Shown one piece after another: positions 15,503 through 23,981 of a stretch of 34,365 nucleotides of DNA (the stretch's first letter is position 1; each line of letters opens with the position of its first letter). The notes under the pieces are model-generated. The model was not told the DNA's origin and did no database searches. It was given only the letters and a program-made list of their open reading frames with translations. The stretch is from Phycisphaerae bacterium (GTDB taxonomy: Bacteria; Planctomycetota; Phycisphaerae; Phycisphaerales; SM1A02), in assembly GCA_016873275.1 (NCBI GenBank), contig VGXO01000033.1:1-34365 (forward strand), given 5' to 3'. The position numbers and the translations under genes were made by a program.

Positions 15503-15843
15503 CTTCGGTCGACGCCATGACCATCGTGGAGGAGCCCCGCGGCGACGCGCTCGTCCTCCGTCCCATCGGCGACGTCGACCTGAGCCGCTCGCCGCACATG
15601 CGGGAGCGCCTCACCAAGGCGATCGCCTCGCCGGCGAAGCGGCTCATCGTCGACCTCTCCAAGGTCCCCTACATGGACAGCTCGGGCGTCGCGACGCTCG
15701 TCGAGGCGCTCCAGCACTGCCGCAAGGCGGGCAAGAAGCTCGTGCTCGCGGCGCTGCAGCCGAAGGTGCGGTCGATCTTCGAGATCGCGAAGCTGACGCA
15801 GGTCTTCGACGTGGTGGACAAGGTGGACGGCGCGGGAGCCTGA
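15499..15843 (+). CDS. STAS-domain anti-anti-sigma / MlaB-like protein
   Basis: This 114-residue single STAS domain has GDVDLSRSP near the start and YMDSSGVATLVEAL around Asp60-Ser61-Ser62, where SpoIIAA/RsbV proteins are phosphorylated. The upstream kinase overlaps by 4 nt, which supports a partner-switch pair. The downstream gene, 3 nt away, is an MlaE-type permease, and Mla systems also contain a STAS subunit (MlaB). Both readings are possible, and the protein could bridge the two. The chosen ATG at 15499 overlaps the kinase stop. Confidence 0.9.
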   Translation: MTSVDAMTIVEEPRGDALVLRPIGDVDLSRSPHMRERLTKAIASPAKRLIVDLSKVPYMDSSGVATLVEALQHCRKAGKKLVLAALQPKVRSIFEIAKLTQVFDVVDKVDGAGA

Positions 15844-15846
15844 CCG

Positions 15847-16680
15847 ATGGCGGACGCCAACGCGACCATTCCTTCGGCGCTTCGCCCGGTCGCGGGGGTC
15901 GGCGGCATCGTGCGCGACGCGCTCGCGTTCATCGGGTCGCTGGCGTGGCTCCTCTGGGACATGGCGGCGTGGGTGAGCCGGGCGCTGCTGCTGAGGCAGG
16001 TCCGCTTCGGCTACTCGGCGCTCGTCTCCCAGACGGTGCGGGTCGGGGTGCGGGCGATCGGCATCGTCACGCTCGTCTCCGGCGCGATCGGGGCGATCCT
16101 CGCCCTGCAGACCGAGCCGAGTCTTGCCGACTTCGGTCAGAGCGACAAGGTCGCGAACATCATCGTGGTCGCGGTCTTCCGCGAGCTGGGTCCGCTCGTC
16201 GCGGCGATCGTCCTCTGCGGCTTCGCGGGCGCCGCGATCGCCGCCGAGCTCGGCACGATGGTGGTGGGCGAGGAGATCGAGGCGCTCGAGGCGATGGCGC
16301 TCAACCCGATCCGCTTCCTCGTGGTGCCGAGGGTGCTCGCGACGGCGGTCAGCCTCTTCGTGCTGTCGGTGCTCTCCGACCTCGTCGCGGTCACCGCGGG
16401 CGGTCTCGTCGGCGTGTTCTTCCTCTCGATCCCCTACGAGGTCTACTGGGACAACACGCTCGATCAGGTCTCGACGAGCGACTTCCTCAGCGGACTCGTG
16501 AAGTCGGTGGTCTTCGGGCTCATCCTCGGGCTCATCGCCTGCCTCAATGGGCTCCGCGTCGTCGGCGGCGCGGCGGGCGTCGGCAAGGCGACCACGGACA
16601 CCGTGGTGCAGACGGTGGTGACGATCATCGTCGTCGACCTCTTCTTCACCGCCCTCTTCTACGCGGTCGGCTGGAACTGA
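15847..16680 (+). CDS. mlaE: MlaE-family ABC permease
   Basis: This 277-residue integral membrane protein has several hydrophobic segments and the MlaE/YrbE signature EIEALEAMALNPIRFLVVPRVLA. MlaE forms the inner-membrane channel of a phospholipid transport system together with an ATPase (MlaF), an MCE protein (MlaD) and a STAS protein (MlaB). The ATPase and MCE genes are not here: the next gene is convergent flotillin. It follows the STAS gene by 3 nt. The family call is firm; the partners and direction of transport are not known from this window. Confidence 0.92.
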   Translation: MADANATIPSALRPVAGVGGIVRDALAFIGSLAWLLWDMAAWVSRALLLRQVRFGYSALVSQTVRVGVRAIGIVTLVSGAIGAILALQTEPSLADFGQSDKVANIIVVAVFRELGPLVAAIVLCGFAGAAIAAELGTMVVGEEIEALEAMALNPIRFLVVPRVLATAVSLFVLSVLSDLVAVTAGGLVGVFFLSIPYEVYWDNTLDQVSTSDFLSGLVKSVVFGLILGLIACLNGLRVVGGAAGVGKATTDTVVQTVVTIIVVDLFFTALFYAVGWN

Positions 16681-16730
16681 CTCGCGTCGGCGGGTCGCGT
16701 CGTACGTCGCGAGGCGTGCCACCCTCACCC

Positions 16731-16794
16731 GTTCCGCGACCGGAGGTCGCGGAACGACCTCTCCCGCTCGTCGCTTCGCTCCTCGCGGGAGAGG
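16731..16794. repeat. Modular hairpin repeats after mlaE
   Basis: gttccgcgac (16731-16740) pairs with gtcgcggaac (16746-16755), with loop cggag. cctctcccgc (16758-16767) pairs with gcgggagagg (16785-16794), with a 17-nt loop. The second stem and its loop length are the same as at 316-352. It sits between convergent genes and could end both transcripts. Confidence 0.85.
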
Positions 16795-16820
16795 TGAGGA
16801 GGGCAGCGATCCGTTGATCG

Positions 16821-16977
16821 GACGACCCCTCCGCCTCGCGAACTTCGTTCGCGCGGCACCTGCCCCGAACTGCTGCGCGGTTCCGGGGAGGAGTCGGACG
16901 ACGCCTCCGCCTCGCGAACTTCGTTCGCGCGGCACCTTTCCCGAACTGCTGCGGATGGTTCGAGGGGGGAGGAGTCG
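16821..16977. repeat. Two imperfect ~78-bp direct repeats
   Basis: 16821-16896 and 16897-16977 are direct copies beginning gacgac(c/g)cctccgcctcg and ending gaggagtcg. Each contains the hairpin cgcgaac-ttc-gttcgcg and a second arm around ccgaactgctgcg. A related segment lies near 270-310. With 16731-16794 these fill the 320-bp gap between mlaE and flotillin; no gene is seen there. Confidence 0.85.
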
Positions 16978-17000
16978 TACCTCCCGTCCGCGTCGCCGCG

Positions 17001-18671
17001 CTACCGCGTGCGTGCGTCCGGCTCGGCGACCTTGGCTCCCGCGCCGGAGTCCCTTCGCGTCGCCGTCGCGTCCGCGTCGAAGACGCCCTCGCCCGAGCCG
17101 TCCACCTTGCCGAGCGCGGCGGGCAGCTGGATGCCCGCCTGCCGGGCGAGCTCGTGGAGCCGCGGAAGGCTGCCCACCATCCCCGCGAGGAAGTCGCTGG
17201 TGGTGTTGCGCCCGTCGCGGGTGGTGCCGGAGTCCCACACGGTGATCTTGTCGATGTGGAGCGAGGAGATCGCCTTCACCTGCTCGGCGACGAGCTGCGG
17301 CAGCTGCTCGATGAGGAGGAGCGTGGGACCGACCTGGGGATTGCTGCCGCAGCTCTCGATGAGCCGCCGGTAGCCGTCCGCCTTCGCCTCGAGGACGCTG
17401 CGGACGCCCTCCGCCTCGGCGCGGTACTTGAGGAGCACCGCGTCCGCCTCGCCCCTCGCCTCGATGCGGCGCTTCTCCGCCTCGGCGGCGGCGGCGATCT
17501 CGATCCGCTGCTTCTCGATCTCCTGCGGCGCGACGAGCTCCTTCGCGAGCCGCGCGAGCTCCTGCTCGCGCTCGGCGATGAGGATCGCCTCGGCGGCCTT
17601 CGCGGCGGCGACCTCGCGGCGGCGGCGGCTCTCCGCCGCGACCTCGCCGAGCGTCGCCTCCGACTCCGCCATCTTCCCGCGGGAGAGGTTCTCGCCGGTG
17701 ACCGCCGCGGCCTCCGCCTCGGCGACGCGGGTGCGCTGCGCCTGCTCCGCCGCCTTCTTCGCGGCGGCGGTCTCCGCGGCACGCTGGGCGATGGTGACCT
17801 CGCGGTCCCGTTGCGCCTCGACCTCGGCGGCGACCGCCTGGGTCTCGAGGGTCGCGACCGCGGCGCGCTGCTGGGACTGGGCGGCCTTCTTGCCCTGCTC
17901 CGACTCCGCCATCTCCTTGGAGACGCTGACCTCCCGCTCGCGGACGGCGAGGGCGACGCCGGTCGCGCCATCCCGCTCCTGCTGCGCGACCTCGACCTTC
18001 GCGCGGTTGATCGCCTCGGCGGCGGCACGCTTGCCGATCGCGTCGATGTAGCCGCTCTCGTCGGTGATGTCGCGGACGTTCACGTTGATCAGCTCCAGGC
18101 CGATCTTGTTGATCTCCTGCTCGACGTTCGCGTTGACGAGCGTCATGAACTTCTCGCGGTCCTTGTTGATCTCCTCGATGGTGAGCGTCGCGATCACGAG
18201 ACGCAGCTGCCCGAGGATGATGTCCTGCGCCTGCTCGCGGACCTGCTTGGTGTCGAGGTAGAGGAGCCGCTCCGCCGCGTTGTTCATGAGGACCGGGTCG
18301 GTGGAGATGCCGACGGTGAAGGTCGAGGGGACGTTGACGCGGATGTTGTTGAGGCTCAGCGCTCCCTCGAGCGGGATGTCGATGACCATCGGCTCGAGCG
18401 AGAGGAACGCCCAGTCCTGGATGAGCGGCCAGACGAGGGCGCCTCCGCCGTGCAGGCAGCGGCTCGCGCGTCCGCTGCCGACCCGGCCGTAGATGACGAG
18501 GATGCGGTTCGAGGGGCAGCGCCGATAGCGGCTCGCGACGAAGATCGTCGGCACGAGCAGCACGAGGAGACCCGCGAAGGCAAGGATGATGAAGAACGCG
18601 GCGCCGGACGCGGCAGACGCCTGTGCGAGCAGCCACGCCGAGGGCACCGAGTCGATCTCCGAGGTCGTCAT
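17001..18671 (-). CDS. Flotillin-like SPFH protein
   Basis: This 556-residue protein has one N-terminal membrane segment (~20-45), an SPFH/band-7 domain (~55-225), then a long Ala/Glu/Lys/Arg-rich coiled coil (~230-440) with the repeated EAxA pattern of flotillins, and a C-terminal region ending near AGIQLPAALGK. Flotillins form large scaffolds in the membrane and organise lipid microdomains. The NfeD-like gene lies directly upstream with 23 nt between them, the usual flotillin/NfeD pairing. ATG 18671 follows an AAGGAAGGA Shine-Dalgarno stretch. A TTT-rich terminator is not seen; hairpin repeats lie past the stop. Confidence 0.93.
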   Translation of the reverse strand: MTTSEIDSVPSAWLLAQASAASGAAFFIILAFAGLLVLLVPTIFVASRYRRCPSNRILVIYGRVGSGRASRCLHGGGALVWPLIQDWAFLSLEPMVIDIPLEGALSLNNIRVNVPSTFTVGISTDPVLMNNAAERLLYLDTKQVREQAQDIILGQLRLVIATLTIEEINKDREKFMTLVNANVEQEINKIGLELINVNVRDITDESGYIDAIGKRAAAEAINRAKVEVAQQERDGATGVALAVREREVSVSKEMAESEQGKKAAQSQQRAAVATLETQAVAAEVEAQRDREVTIAQRAAETAAAKKAAEQAQRTRVAEAEAAAVTGENLSRGKMAESEATLGEVAAESRRRREVAAAKAAEAILIAEREQELARLAKELVAPQEIEKQRIEIAAAAEAEKRRIEARGEADAVLLKYRAEAEGVRSVLEAKADGYRRLIESCGSNPQVGPTLLLIEQLPQLVAEQVKAISSLHIDKITVWDSGTTRDGRNTTSDFLAGMVGSLPRLHELARQAGIQLPAALGKVDGSGEGVFDADATATRRDSGAGAKVAEPDARTR

Positions 18672-18694
18672 CGCGATCGTTCCTTCCTTCGCGG

Positions 18695-19282
18695 TCACGA
18701 TCGACCGCGATCGCGCGCCCGGACGAGCACGCTGTTGTCGCCGTTCACCCGCTCGATCACCACCCGGGTCCGCGCGGGCAGCTCGGCGCCCTCGGTCGTC
18801 GCCGAGACGAACCGCTCGCGGTCGCCGATCACCGTGCGGACCCGACCAAGCCCCTTGCCCGCGGCGGGAACCGCGGTGTAGACCTCGCCCTCGAGACCGA
18901 CGAGCGAGGCGAGGGAGACGTTGCCGCTCGACTGCAGGCGACGACCGCCCCGCAGGATCGCCACCACCACGCCGACGAAGGCGACGCCCGTCCCGAGTCC
19001 GCCCGCGGTGCTCGCCGGCATGCCCCAGCCGATCCCGTGCAGGCAGGCGAGACCTCCCCATCCGAAGCCCATGAGGAAGGCGAAGAGCCCGTGCAGCGAG
19101 AGGGCGGTCGAGCCGACGTCCGAGCCCGCCGCGGCGTCTCCCGAGGCGCCATCGCCAAGCCCGCCATCCTCATGCCCGGCGCCGAAGAGGAGCTTGATGA
19201 GGTAGCCAGCCGTGCCGATCAGGGCGGGGACGGTGAACCATGGCGCCGGCGCCGTGAAGAAGAGTTCGCCCAAGGACCCCAT
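18695..19282 (-). CDS. NfeD-like membrane protein
   Basis: This 195-residue protein has two or three hydrophobic segments, including ~13-33, ~62-80 and ~92-110, with a Gly/Asp-rich loop after the first. The C-terminal ~75 residues form an OB-fold-like domain (LVGLEGEVYTAVPAAGKGLGRVRTV and LPARTRVVIERVNGDNSVLV), the soluble part of NfeD proteins. It sits 23 nt upstream of flotillin in the same direction, the expected partner arrangement. The start at 19282 has GGAG about 12 nt upstream; it is not certain. Confidence 0.85.
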   Translation of the reverse strand: MGSLGELFFTAPAPWFTVPALIGTAGYLIKLLFGAGHEDGGLGDGASGDAAAGSDVGSTALSLHGLFAFLMGFGWGGLACLHGIGWGMPASTAGGLGTGVAFVGVVVAILRGGRRLQSSGNVSLASLVGLEGEVYTAVPAAGKGLGRVRTVIGDRERFVSATTEGAELPARTRVVIERVNGDNSVLVRARDRGRS

Positions 19283-19401
19283 CGTCAGCGCTCCGGTCCA
19301 AGCCCGCCCCCGACCCGCGCGGCGGGGGTCGGCGGGAAGGTACCACCGACCCTCATGGGCAGGGGATCGCCGGACCGGAGCCGTGGTCGGCGGATCGGGC
19401 G

Positions 19402-20175
19402 TCAGGCGCCGATCGCGAGCCGCTCGGCGAGGGGATCGGGCAGCCCCGCCTCCTGCATCGCCCGCTGCGCGGCGGCGACGTCGTACTCGACGCGGCGGAG
19501 CGTGAAGGTCCGCCGGTCGAGGTCGAGCACGCCGTAGCTCGCGCGGGGGTCGCCGTCGCGCGGCTGACCCACGGAGCCGGGGTTCAGGATGTACCGCCGA
19601 CCCTGCTCGAGGGCGAAGGGCTCGTCCGGGTGGAGCAGGTGGGCGATGACCTCCTCCGGATGCGGCTCCGCGTCGGGCTCCGGGCGGGTCGTCTCGAAGA
19701 GAAGCGGCACGTGGGTGTGCCCCACGAGGCAGATCTCCGACGCCACGCCGCGGAACGCCTGGCAGGCGGCGGTCGCGTCGCGGAGATAAGTGCTGGTCGC
19801 GGGAATCGGGTTGTCGTGGACGAGCTGCACCGGACCGAGGCTCGCGACGCCCGGGCATCGGGCGAGCCACGCTCGATGGCTCGGGGCGAGCGAGCGGGCG
19901 GACCACAGGATCGCCTTCCGCGCGGTCGGGTTCATCTCGGCGAAGCTCTCGGCGCTGAAGAGCGCCTCCTCGTGGTTGCCGCGGACGTGCGCGACGAGCC
20001 GGGCGCCGAGCTCGAGCAGGCGCTCGACGCATCGATGAGGCGAGGCGCCGTAGCCGACGCTGTCGCCGAGGCAGACGAGTCCCGCGACGTGATCCTCCTC
20101 GATCGCCGACAACGCCGCGTCGAGCGCCGGCGCGTTGCCGTGGACGTCGGAGATCACCGCGAGCCGTGCCTGCAT
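19402..20175 (-). CDS. YfcE/MJ0936-type metallophosphoesterase
   Basis: This 257-residue protein has the motifs of the calcineurin-like superfamily: ISDVHGN at the N-terminus, CLGDSVGYG, HVRGNHE, VGHTHVP and NPGSVGQPRDGD. The spacing fits small cytosolic phosphodiesterases of the YfcE/MJ0936 group; the natural substrate is unknown. The first motif begins at residue 7 from ATG 20175, which has AGGAGG 7 nt upstream; an earlier in-frame ATG (20202) lacks this. Transcribed leftward, 119 nt before the NfeD gene. Confidence 0.93.
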   Translation of the reverse strand: MQARLAVISDVHGNAPALDAALSAIEEDHVAGLVCLGDSVGYGASPHRCVERLLELGARLVAHVRGNHEEALFSAESFAEMNPTARKAILWSARSLAPSHRAWLARCPGVASLGPVQLVHDNPIPATSTYLRDATAACQAFRGVASEICLVGHTHVPLLFETTRPEPDAEPHPEEVIAHLLHPDEPFALEQGRRYILNPGSVGQPRDGDPRASYGVLDLDRRTFTLRRVEYDVAAAQRAMQEAGLPDPLAERLAIGA

Positions 20176-20282
20176 CGCGCGTCCTCCTCGGGGAAGAACC
20201 ATCGGTCGGCGCCGGGACGAACCCTCGCGCCGCTCGACCGATGCATCCTAAGTCGGACCGCGAGCGGCGTGGACGCGAGGAA

Positions 20283-20378
20283 TCACCCGGCGAACCGCGC
20301 GAGCATGGTCGAGGTGATCATGCAGAGTTCCTCGACCGTGGGGCATCCCCCATCGCACCGTCGAAAGGAGCAGTTCAT
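20283..20378 (-). CDS. Possible Cys-rich 31-residue peptide (weak)
   Basis: A short frame with four cysteines arranged C-x5-C-x3-C-x7-C (CSFRRC, GGC, then ELC) begins at ATG 20378, with mostly G/C third positions. It lies 35 nt past the methyltransferase stop on the same strand. A ribosome binding site at the right distance is missing, so it may be spurious. Four cysteines could coordinate a metal. Confidence 0.25.
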   Translation of the reverse strand: MNCSFRRCDGGCPTVEELCMITSTMLARFAG

Positions 20379-20413
20379 CTTCGATCGGGCATCCACCTCC
20401 CGGCGACGCGGAC

Positions 20414-21325
20414 CTAGCCGACAGATGTTGTCTCCGGCTGGCGTTTCGGCGGCCCGGTCAGTTGTGCGCGTGGCAGCTTGGTGCCCACCACGCACCAATA
20501 CGGCTCGTCCTCCCGAAACCGGACTTCGACGAGACCCGACTTACGCAGCATCTCGGCGATCTCCGATCGCGTGAACCGACGCTCGAGTCGGGTCCCGAAG
20601 CGGTCAAGCGAGTCGGTCCGCATGGTGTAGAGCGACGCGTCGCGGTAGAAGGACAGCGGAATCGGACGGGAGCACGCGCCGAGGCGGTCGAGCAGTCGAG
20701 CCAGCCGTGCGAGCGGCAGGTAGACGACCAAGGCGATCAGGTCGGTGACCCGCCGACGGATCCCGAACGGCAGTCGGCAGATCACCCGCCGGCAGGCGTC
20801 CGAGACCTTCCAGAGCGCCCGGAACCACCAGGGTCGGTCGTCGAATCGGTAGTACAGGTAGAGGAGCAGTTTTCCGCCCTGACGCACCTTCGACGCGCAA
20901 GACCGGATCGCGCTCTCGGTGTCGGGCACGTGGTGAAGCACTCCAAGCGAATAGACGAGGTCGAACGACTCGTCCGCGAAGGGCAGATCGCCCGCGGAAG
21001 CGAGATGGAAAGACACGTTCGTCGCCCGGTCTAGGTTCCGCCTCGCCACCTGCAGCGCGGACCCCGACGCATCCACCAGCGCCAGATGACCGACGCGGGG
21101 TGCAATCACGGACGCCCATCGACCCGAGCCGCATCCGACGTCGAGCACCTCGGCGCTCGGGTCAAGTCCTTCTGGCCCGATCAACGAGAAGTAGCGACCG
21201 AAGAGCCTCTGCCTCTCCTCCGCCGAAAGCGAACTCTGGTCGAACGCACTCCACTCCCGCCCGAATCCCTCGACGGTTCGTCGGTCGGCGTTGGCGAAGG
21301 TGCCCGTCGATGAGGACCGAGGCAT
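20414..21325 (-). CDS. Class I SAM-dependent methyltransferase
   Basis: This 303-residue protein has SAM-binding motif I in VLDVGCGSGRWASVIA, an acidic residue in LALVDAS, and motif IV-like DLVYSLGVLHHV, typical of small-molecule (UbiE-like) methyltransferases. A hydrophobic stretch at ~195-215 (LIALVVYLPLARLARLLDRL) lies in an otherwise helical C-terminal part with many Arg residues. The substrate is unknown. Codon use looks a little less G/C-biased than in its neighbours, which may hint at transfer. TACATT, 6 nt before the ATG, supports the start. Confidence 0.9.
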   Translation of the reverse strand: MPRSSSTGTFANADRRTVEGFGREWSAFDQSSLSAEERQRLFGRYFSLIGPEGLDPSAEVLDVGCGSGRWASVIAPRVGHLALVDASGSALQVARRNLDRATNVSFHLASAGDLPFADESFDLVYSLGVLHHVPDTESAIRSCASKVRQGGKLLLYLYYRFDDRPWWFRALWKVSDACRRVICRLPFGIRRRVTDLIALVVYLPLARLARLLDRLGACSRPIPLSFYRDASLYTMRTDSLDRFGTRLERRFTRSEIAEMLRKSGLVEVRFREDEPYWCVVGTKLPRAQLTGPPKRQPETTSVG

Positions 21326-21331
21326 GGCGGA

Positions 21332-21337
21332 AATGTA
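21332..21337 (-). promoter_or_regulatory. -10 element TACATT, methyltransferase
   Basis: TACATT ends 6 nt before the methyltransferase ATG on the minus strand. A weak agaaca lies 17 nt further upstream in the -35 position. Confidence 0.5.
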
Positions 21338-21495
21338 GCCTGACGCCGCTGCAGTGTTCTCTGTCCATCCACCTGCGTCGCGGGGGCTGCGGGACTCGGC
21401 GACGCTCGGAGGCTTCGGTGGGCAGGATCTGGGCCGCGTCGGCGCGAACTCTCCGGAAGAACCGCCGTCTGTCCCAGAAGGCGTGGGTGGGTCGG

Positions 21496-21501
21496 TAGTC
21501 T
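21496..21501 (+). promoter_or_regulatory. -10 element TAGTCT, FG-GAP gene
   Basis: TAGTCT lies 31 nt before the ATG at 21533. An AGGAG ribosome binding site (21522-21526, 6 nt spacing) follows, so this gene has a conventional short leader. Confidence 0.45.
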
Positions 21502-21532
21502 CGCGCCGTCGTCGGAACCCTAGGAGTTAGCG

Positions 21533-22777
21533 ATGGTCGGACTCGTGACGGCGGGCTGGGCTGCAGCATGGGCATCCGCGATGACGGCGACTCCCGCGGC
21601 ACCGCGTCCGGAGACCAGAACCCCGAATCTGGTCGTCCTGCGGGGCGAGGGCGACTCGACCCGCTTCGGCGTCTCGGTCGCGGTGGCGGAGGGCTGGATC
21701 CTCGTCGGCGACGACGGCGTCGAGGATGGCGTCGCGAACGCAGGCGCGGTCGAGTGCTTCGCGCGGGGCGAGGGGGGGTCCTGGAGGCGAGTCCAGCGAT
21801 TCGGCGGCATCGAGCCGCGCGGCTTCGACCGGTTTGGCGCGGCGATCGACGCCGACGGCACGCGGGTGATCGTCGGCTCGCCCGGTCACGACCTCGACGG
21901 CACCGCGAGCGGTCGCGCAGAGGTCTGGCGCCGCGAGGGCGACCGATGGACCCACGAGGCGACGCTGCGCGATCCGGATGCGTCGCCGCTCGACGAGTTC
22001 GGCTCGGCGGTGGCGATCAAGGGAGATCGCGCGCTCGTCGCGGCGCCGCGGGCGGATGCGGGAGCGCTCGACTCGGGTCGCGTCGTCCTCTTCGAGCGTC
22101 GCGGGGACGCCTGGCAGGTCGTCGCGTCGCTGACCGCGCCGGATGGCGGCGTCGCCGACTGGTTCGGTCAGGCGGTCGACCTCGACGAGGGCGTCGCGGT
22201 CGTCGGCGCCTACGGCGACGACGATCAGGGCGAGAAGTCGGGCGCGGCATGGGTCTTCGAGCCGGACGACTCTGGCGACCTCGCGCCGGTCGCGAAGCTC
22301 CTCGCGCCGGACGGCGCGCGGCACGACTGGTTCGGCTTCGCGGTCGCCGTCTCGGAGGGGCTCATCGCGGTCGGTTCGCCGCGGGCGGATGATCACGGCG
22401 GATCGAGCGGGTCGCTCTGGATCTTCGGGCGAGACGCCGACGCCTGGCGCCCTCGCTCAAAGGTGCCGATCCGCGGCGCGTCGGGCGGCGAGTGGATCGG
22501 GTACTCGCTCGCGCTCCGCGGTCGCACGCTCCTCGTCGGCGTGCCCGGGCGCGACCGCGAGGCGGGCGAGGTGCCGGACGTCGGCGTCGGGGCGATCCTT
22601 CGCCGCCGCGGCTCGCGATGGGAGTGGCTCGGATCGATCGAGGATCCGACCGCCCGCGCCGAGCGGCTCATCGGCTCCTCCACGGCGATCGATGGGGACC
22701 TCGCCGTCGTGGGTCATCGACCGGCGGAGGACCTCCCGCCGATCCCCGGCGAGGTCTGGGTGAGGGAACTGCGCTGA
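21533..22777 (+). CDS. Exported FG-GAP-like propeller protein
   Basis: This 414-residue protein has a short signal-like N-terminus (to ~22, with ...ASAMTATPA) and then about six or seven repeats of ~50 residues. Each contains a D-R/W-F-G-x-(A/S)-V/I pattern, such as DRFGAAI, DEFGSAV, DWFGQAV and DWFGFAV, followed by VIVGSP or ALVAAP and a strand with VxxF. This is the FG-GAP/integrin-like beta-propeller repeat. Such proteins are usually secreted or surface-exposed; the ligand is unknown. A later repeat with EWIGYSL is degenerate. AGGAG is 6 nt before the ATG. Confidence 0.85.
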   Translation: MVGLVTAGWAAAWASAMTATPAAPRPETRTPNLVVLRGEGDSTRFGVSVAVAEGWILVGDDGVEDGVANAGAVECFARGEGGSWRRVQRFGGIEPRGFDRFGAAIDADGTRVIVGSPGHDLDGTASGRAEVWRREGDRWTHEATLRDPDASPLDEFGSAVAIKGDRALVAAPRADAGALDSGRVVLFERRGDAWQVVASLTAPDGGVADWFGQAVDLDEGVAVVGAYGDDDQGEKSGAAWVFEPDDSGDLAPVAKLLAPDGARHDWFGFAVAVSEGLIAVGSPRADDHGGSSGSLWIFGRDADAWRPRSKVPIRGASGGEWIGYSLALRGRTLLVGVPGRDREAGEVPDVGVGAILRRRGSRWEWLGSIEDPTARAERLIGSSTAIDGDLAVVGHRPAEDLPPIPGEVWVRELR

Positions 22778-22810
22778 GCGATCCGCGCGGAGACCCGCGG
22801 GCGGGCGGGA

Positions 22811-23947
22811 TCACTCCACGGGATACCGCCGCGCGACCACCTCGTGCCACGCGGCGGTGCTCTCGCACGCGATGAACTCGCGGCGGACCTCCTCCGCGGC
22901 GGGATGATGCTCGGCGAAGCGGATGCCGAACTTCCGCATCTGCCGCGACGCCCGCGCCTCGCCGTGCAGCACCACCGCGAGCTCGAAGTGCTCGAGGAGC
23001 GCCCGGCGCTGCTCCGCGAGCATCGGCGGGCGCGGCGTGCGACCCGCCATCAGGTCGCGCGCCTGGCGGAAGATCCAGGGGTTCCCGATGCAGCCCCGCG
23101 CGACCGACACCGCGGCGACGCCGCAGTGCTCGAGCATCAGGAAGATGTCCTCCGCGGTCCACACGTCGCCCGAGCCGAAGATGAGCCGACCGGGTCGGCG
23201 GCGGACGAGGTCGGCGAGGACCTCCCAGCGGGAGGGACCGAGGTAGCGCTGCACGACCGTGCGGGCGTGGATCGTCGCCCACGCGTAGCCGAGGTCGAAC
23301 GCGGCGTCGAGGATCCGCTCGAGGTTCCGCGCCATCTCCGGGGTGTCGTCGTAGCTGCGGCGGAGCTTCACGCTCAAGGGGCGACCCTCCGGCACCGCGT
23401 CGCGCACGACGCGGAGCACCCGGATCGCCTCGTCGGGCACGGTGAGGAAGTGCCCGCCGCGCGACGCCTTCTTGATCTTCTTCACCGGGCACGCCATGTT
23501 GACGTCGATCACCTCGTAGCCCATCGAGACGAGGATCGAGGCGCCCTCGGCCATCTCATGCGGCAGGGTGCCCATCACCTGCCCGGCGATCGGGTGATCC
23601 TCGAGTCCCGCGGCGCGGTTCTCCTCGAGGTCGCCGGTGCCGCACTCGCAGGCGAGGAGGTCGGGGTCCTCCTTGCGTCGACCCTTCCCGCCGTTGATCA
23701 GCGTCCGGTCGAGCAGCGCCTCGGTGATGCAGAAGGGACAGCCGTGGCGCCGCGCGACGAGCCGCATCGGACCATCGGAGTAGCCGGCGAGTCCCGCCTG
23801 GAAGAAGGGCGCGTCGAAGCCCGGCACGAGGCGGGGGATCCGCGGATCCACCACCGTGCGGCGGGCGATCTCCGCGGCGCGCGGACCCTCCGCGACGATG
23901 CGCGGATCGATCGGTCGCTCGCGGGGACGCTCGAGGTCGACGCTCAC
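22811..23947 (-). CDS. dusB: tRNA-dihydrouridine synthase
   Basis: It reduces uridine in tRNA D-loops with an FMN cofactor and NADPH. The 378-residue protein shows the Dus TIM-barrel signatures: AGLAGYSDGPMRLVAR, the catalytic-Cys segment VNMACPVKKIKKASRGG, PLSVKLRRSYDD, HARTVVQRYLG and GSGDVWTAEDIFLMLEHCGVAAVSVARGCIGNPWIF. The DusB group is the likely assignment. There is an insertion after the first strand region (about 80-115) with the pair CEC, absent in typical members. It starts at GTG 23947, supported by TACCAT 7 nt upstream. It is convergent with the FG-GAP gene, 33 nt between stops. Confidence 0.93.
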   Translation of the reverse strand: MSVDLERPRERPIDPRIVAEGPRAAEIARRTVVDPRIPRLVPGFDAPFFQAGLAGYSDGPMRLVARRHGCPFCITEALLDRTLINGGKGRRKEDPDLLACECGTGDLEENRAAGLEDHPIAGQVMGTLPHEMAEGASILVSMGYEVIDVNMACPVKKIKKASRGGHFLTVPDEAIRVLRVVRDAVPEGRPLSVKLRRSYDDTPEMARNLERILDAAFDLGYAWATIHARTVVQRYLGPSRWEVLADLVRRRPGRLIFGSGDVWTAEDIFLMLEHCGVAAVSVARGCIGNPWIFRQARDLMAGRTPRPPMLAEQRRALLEHFELAVVLHGEARASRQMRKFGIRFAEHHPAAEEVRREFIACESTAAWHEVVARRYPVE

Positions 23948-23954
23948 GGGGGCG

Positions 23955-23960
23955 ATGGTA
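23955..23960 (-). promoter_or_regulatory. -10 element TACCAT, dusB
   Basis: TACCAT on the minus strand ends 7 nt before the dusB GTG. It lies between the 37-residue miniprotein gene and dusB. Confidence 0.5.
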
Positions 23961-23981
23961 CGACGCCCCGCGGCGTCGACC

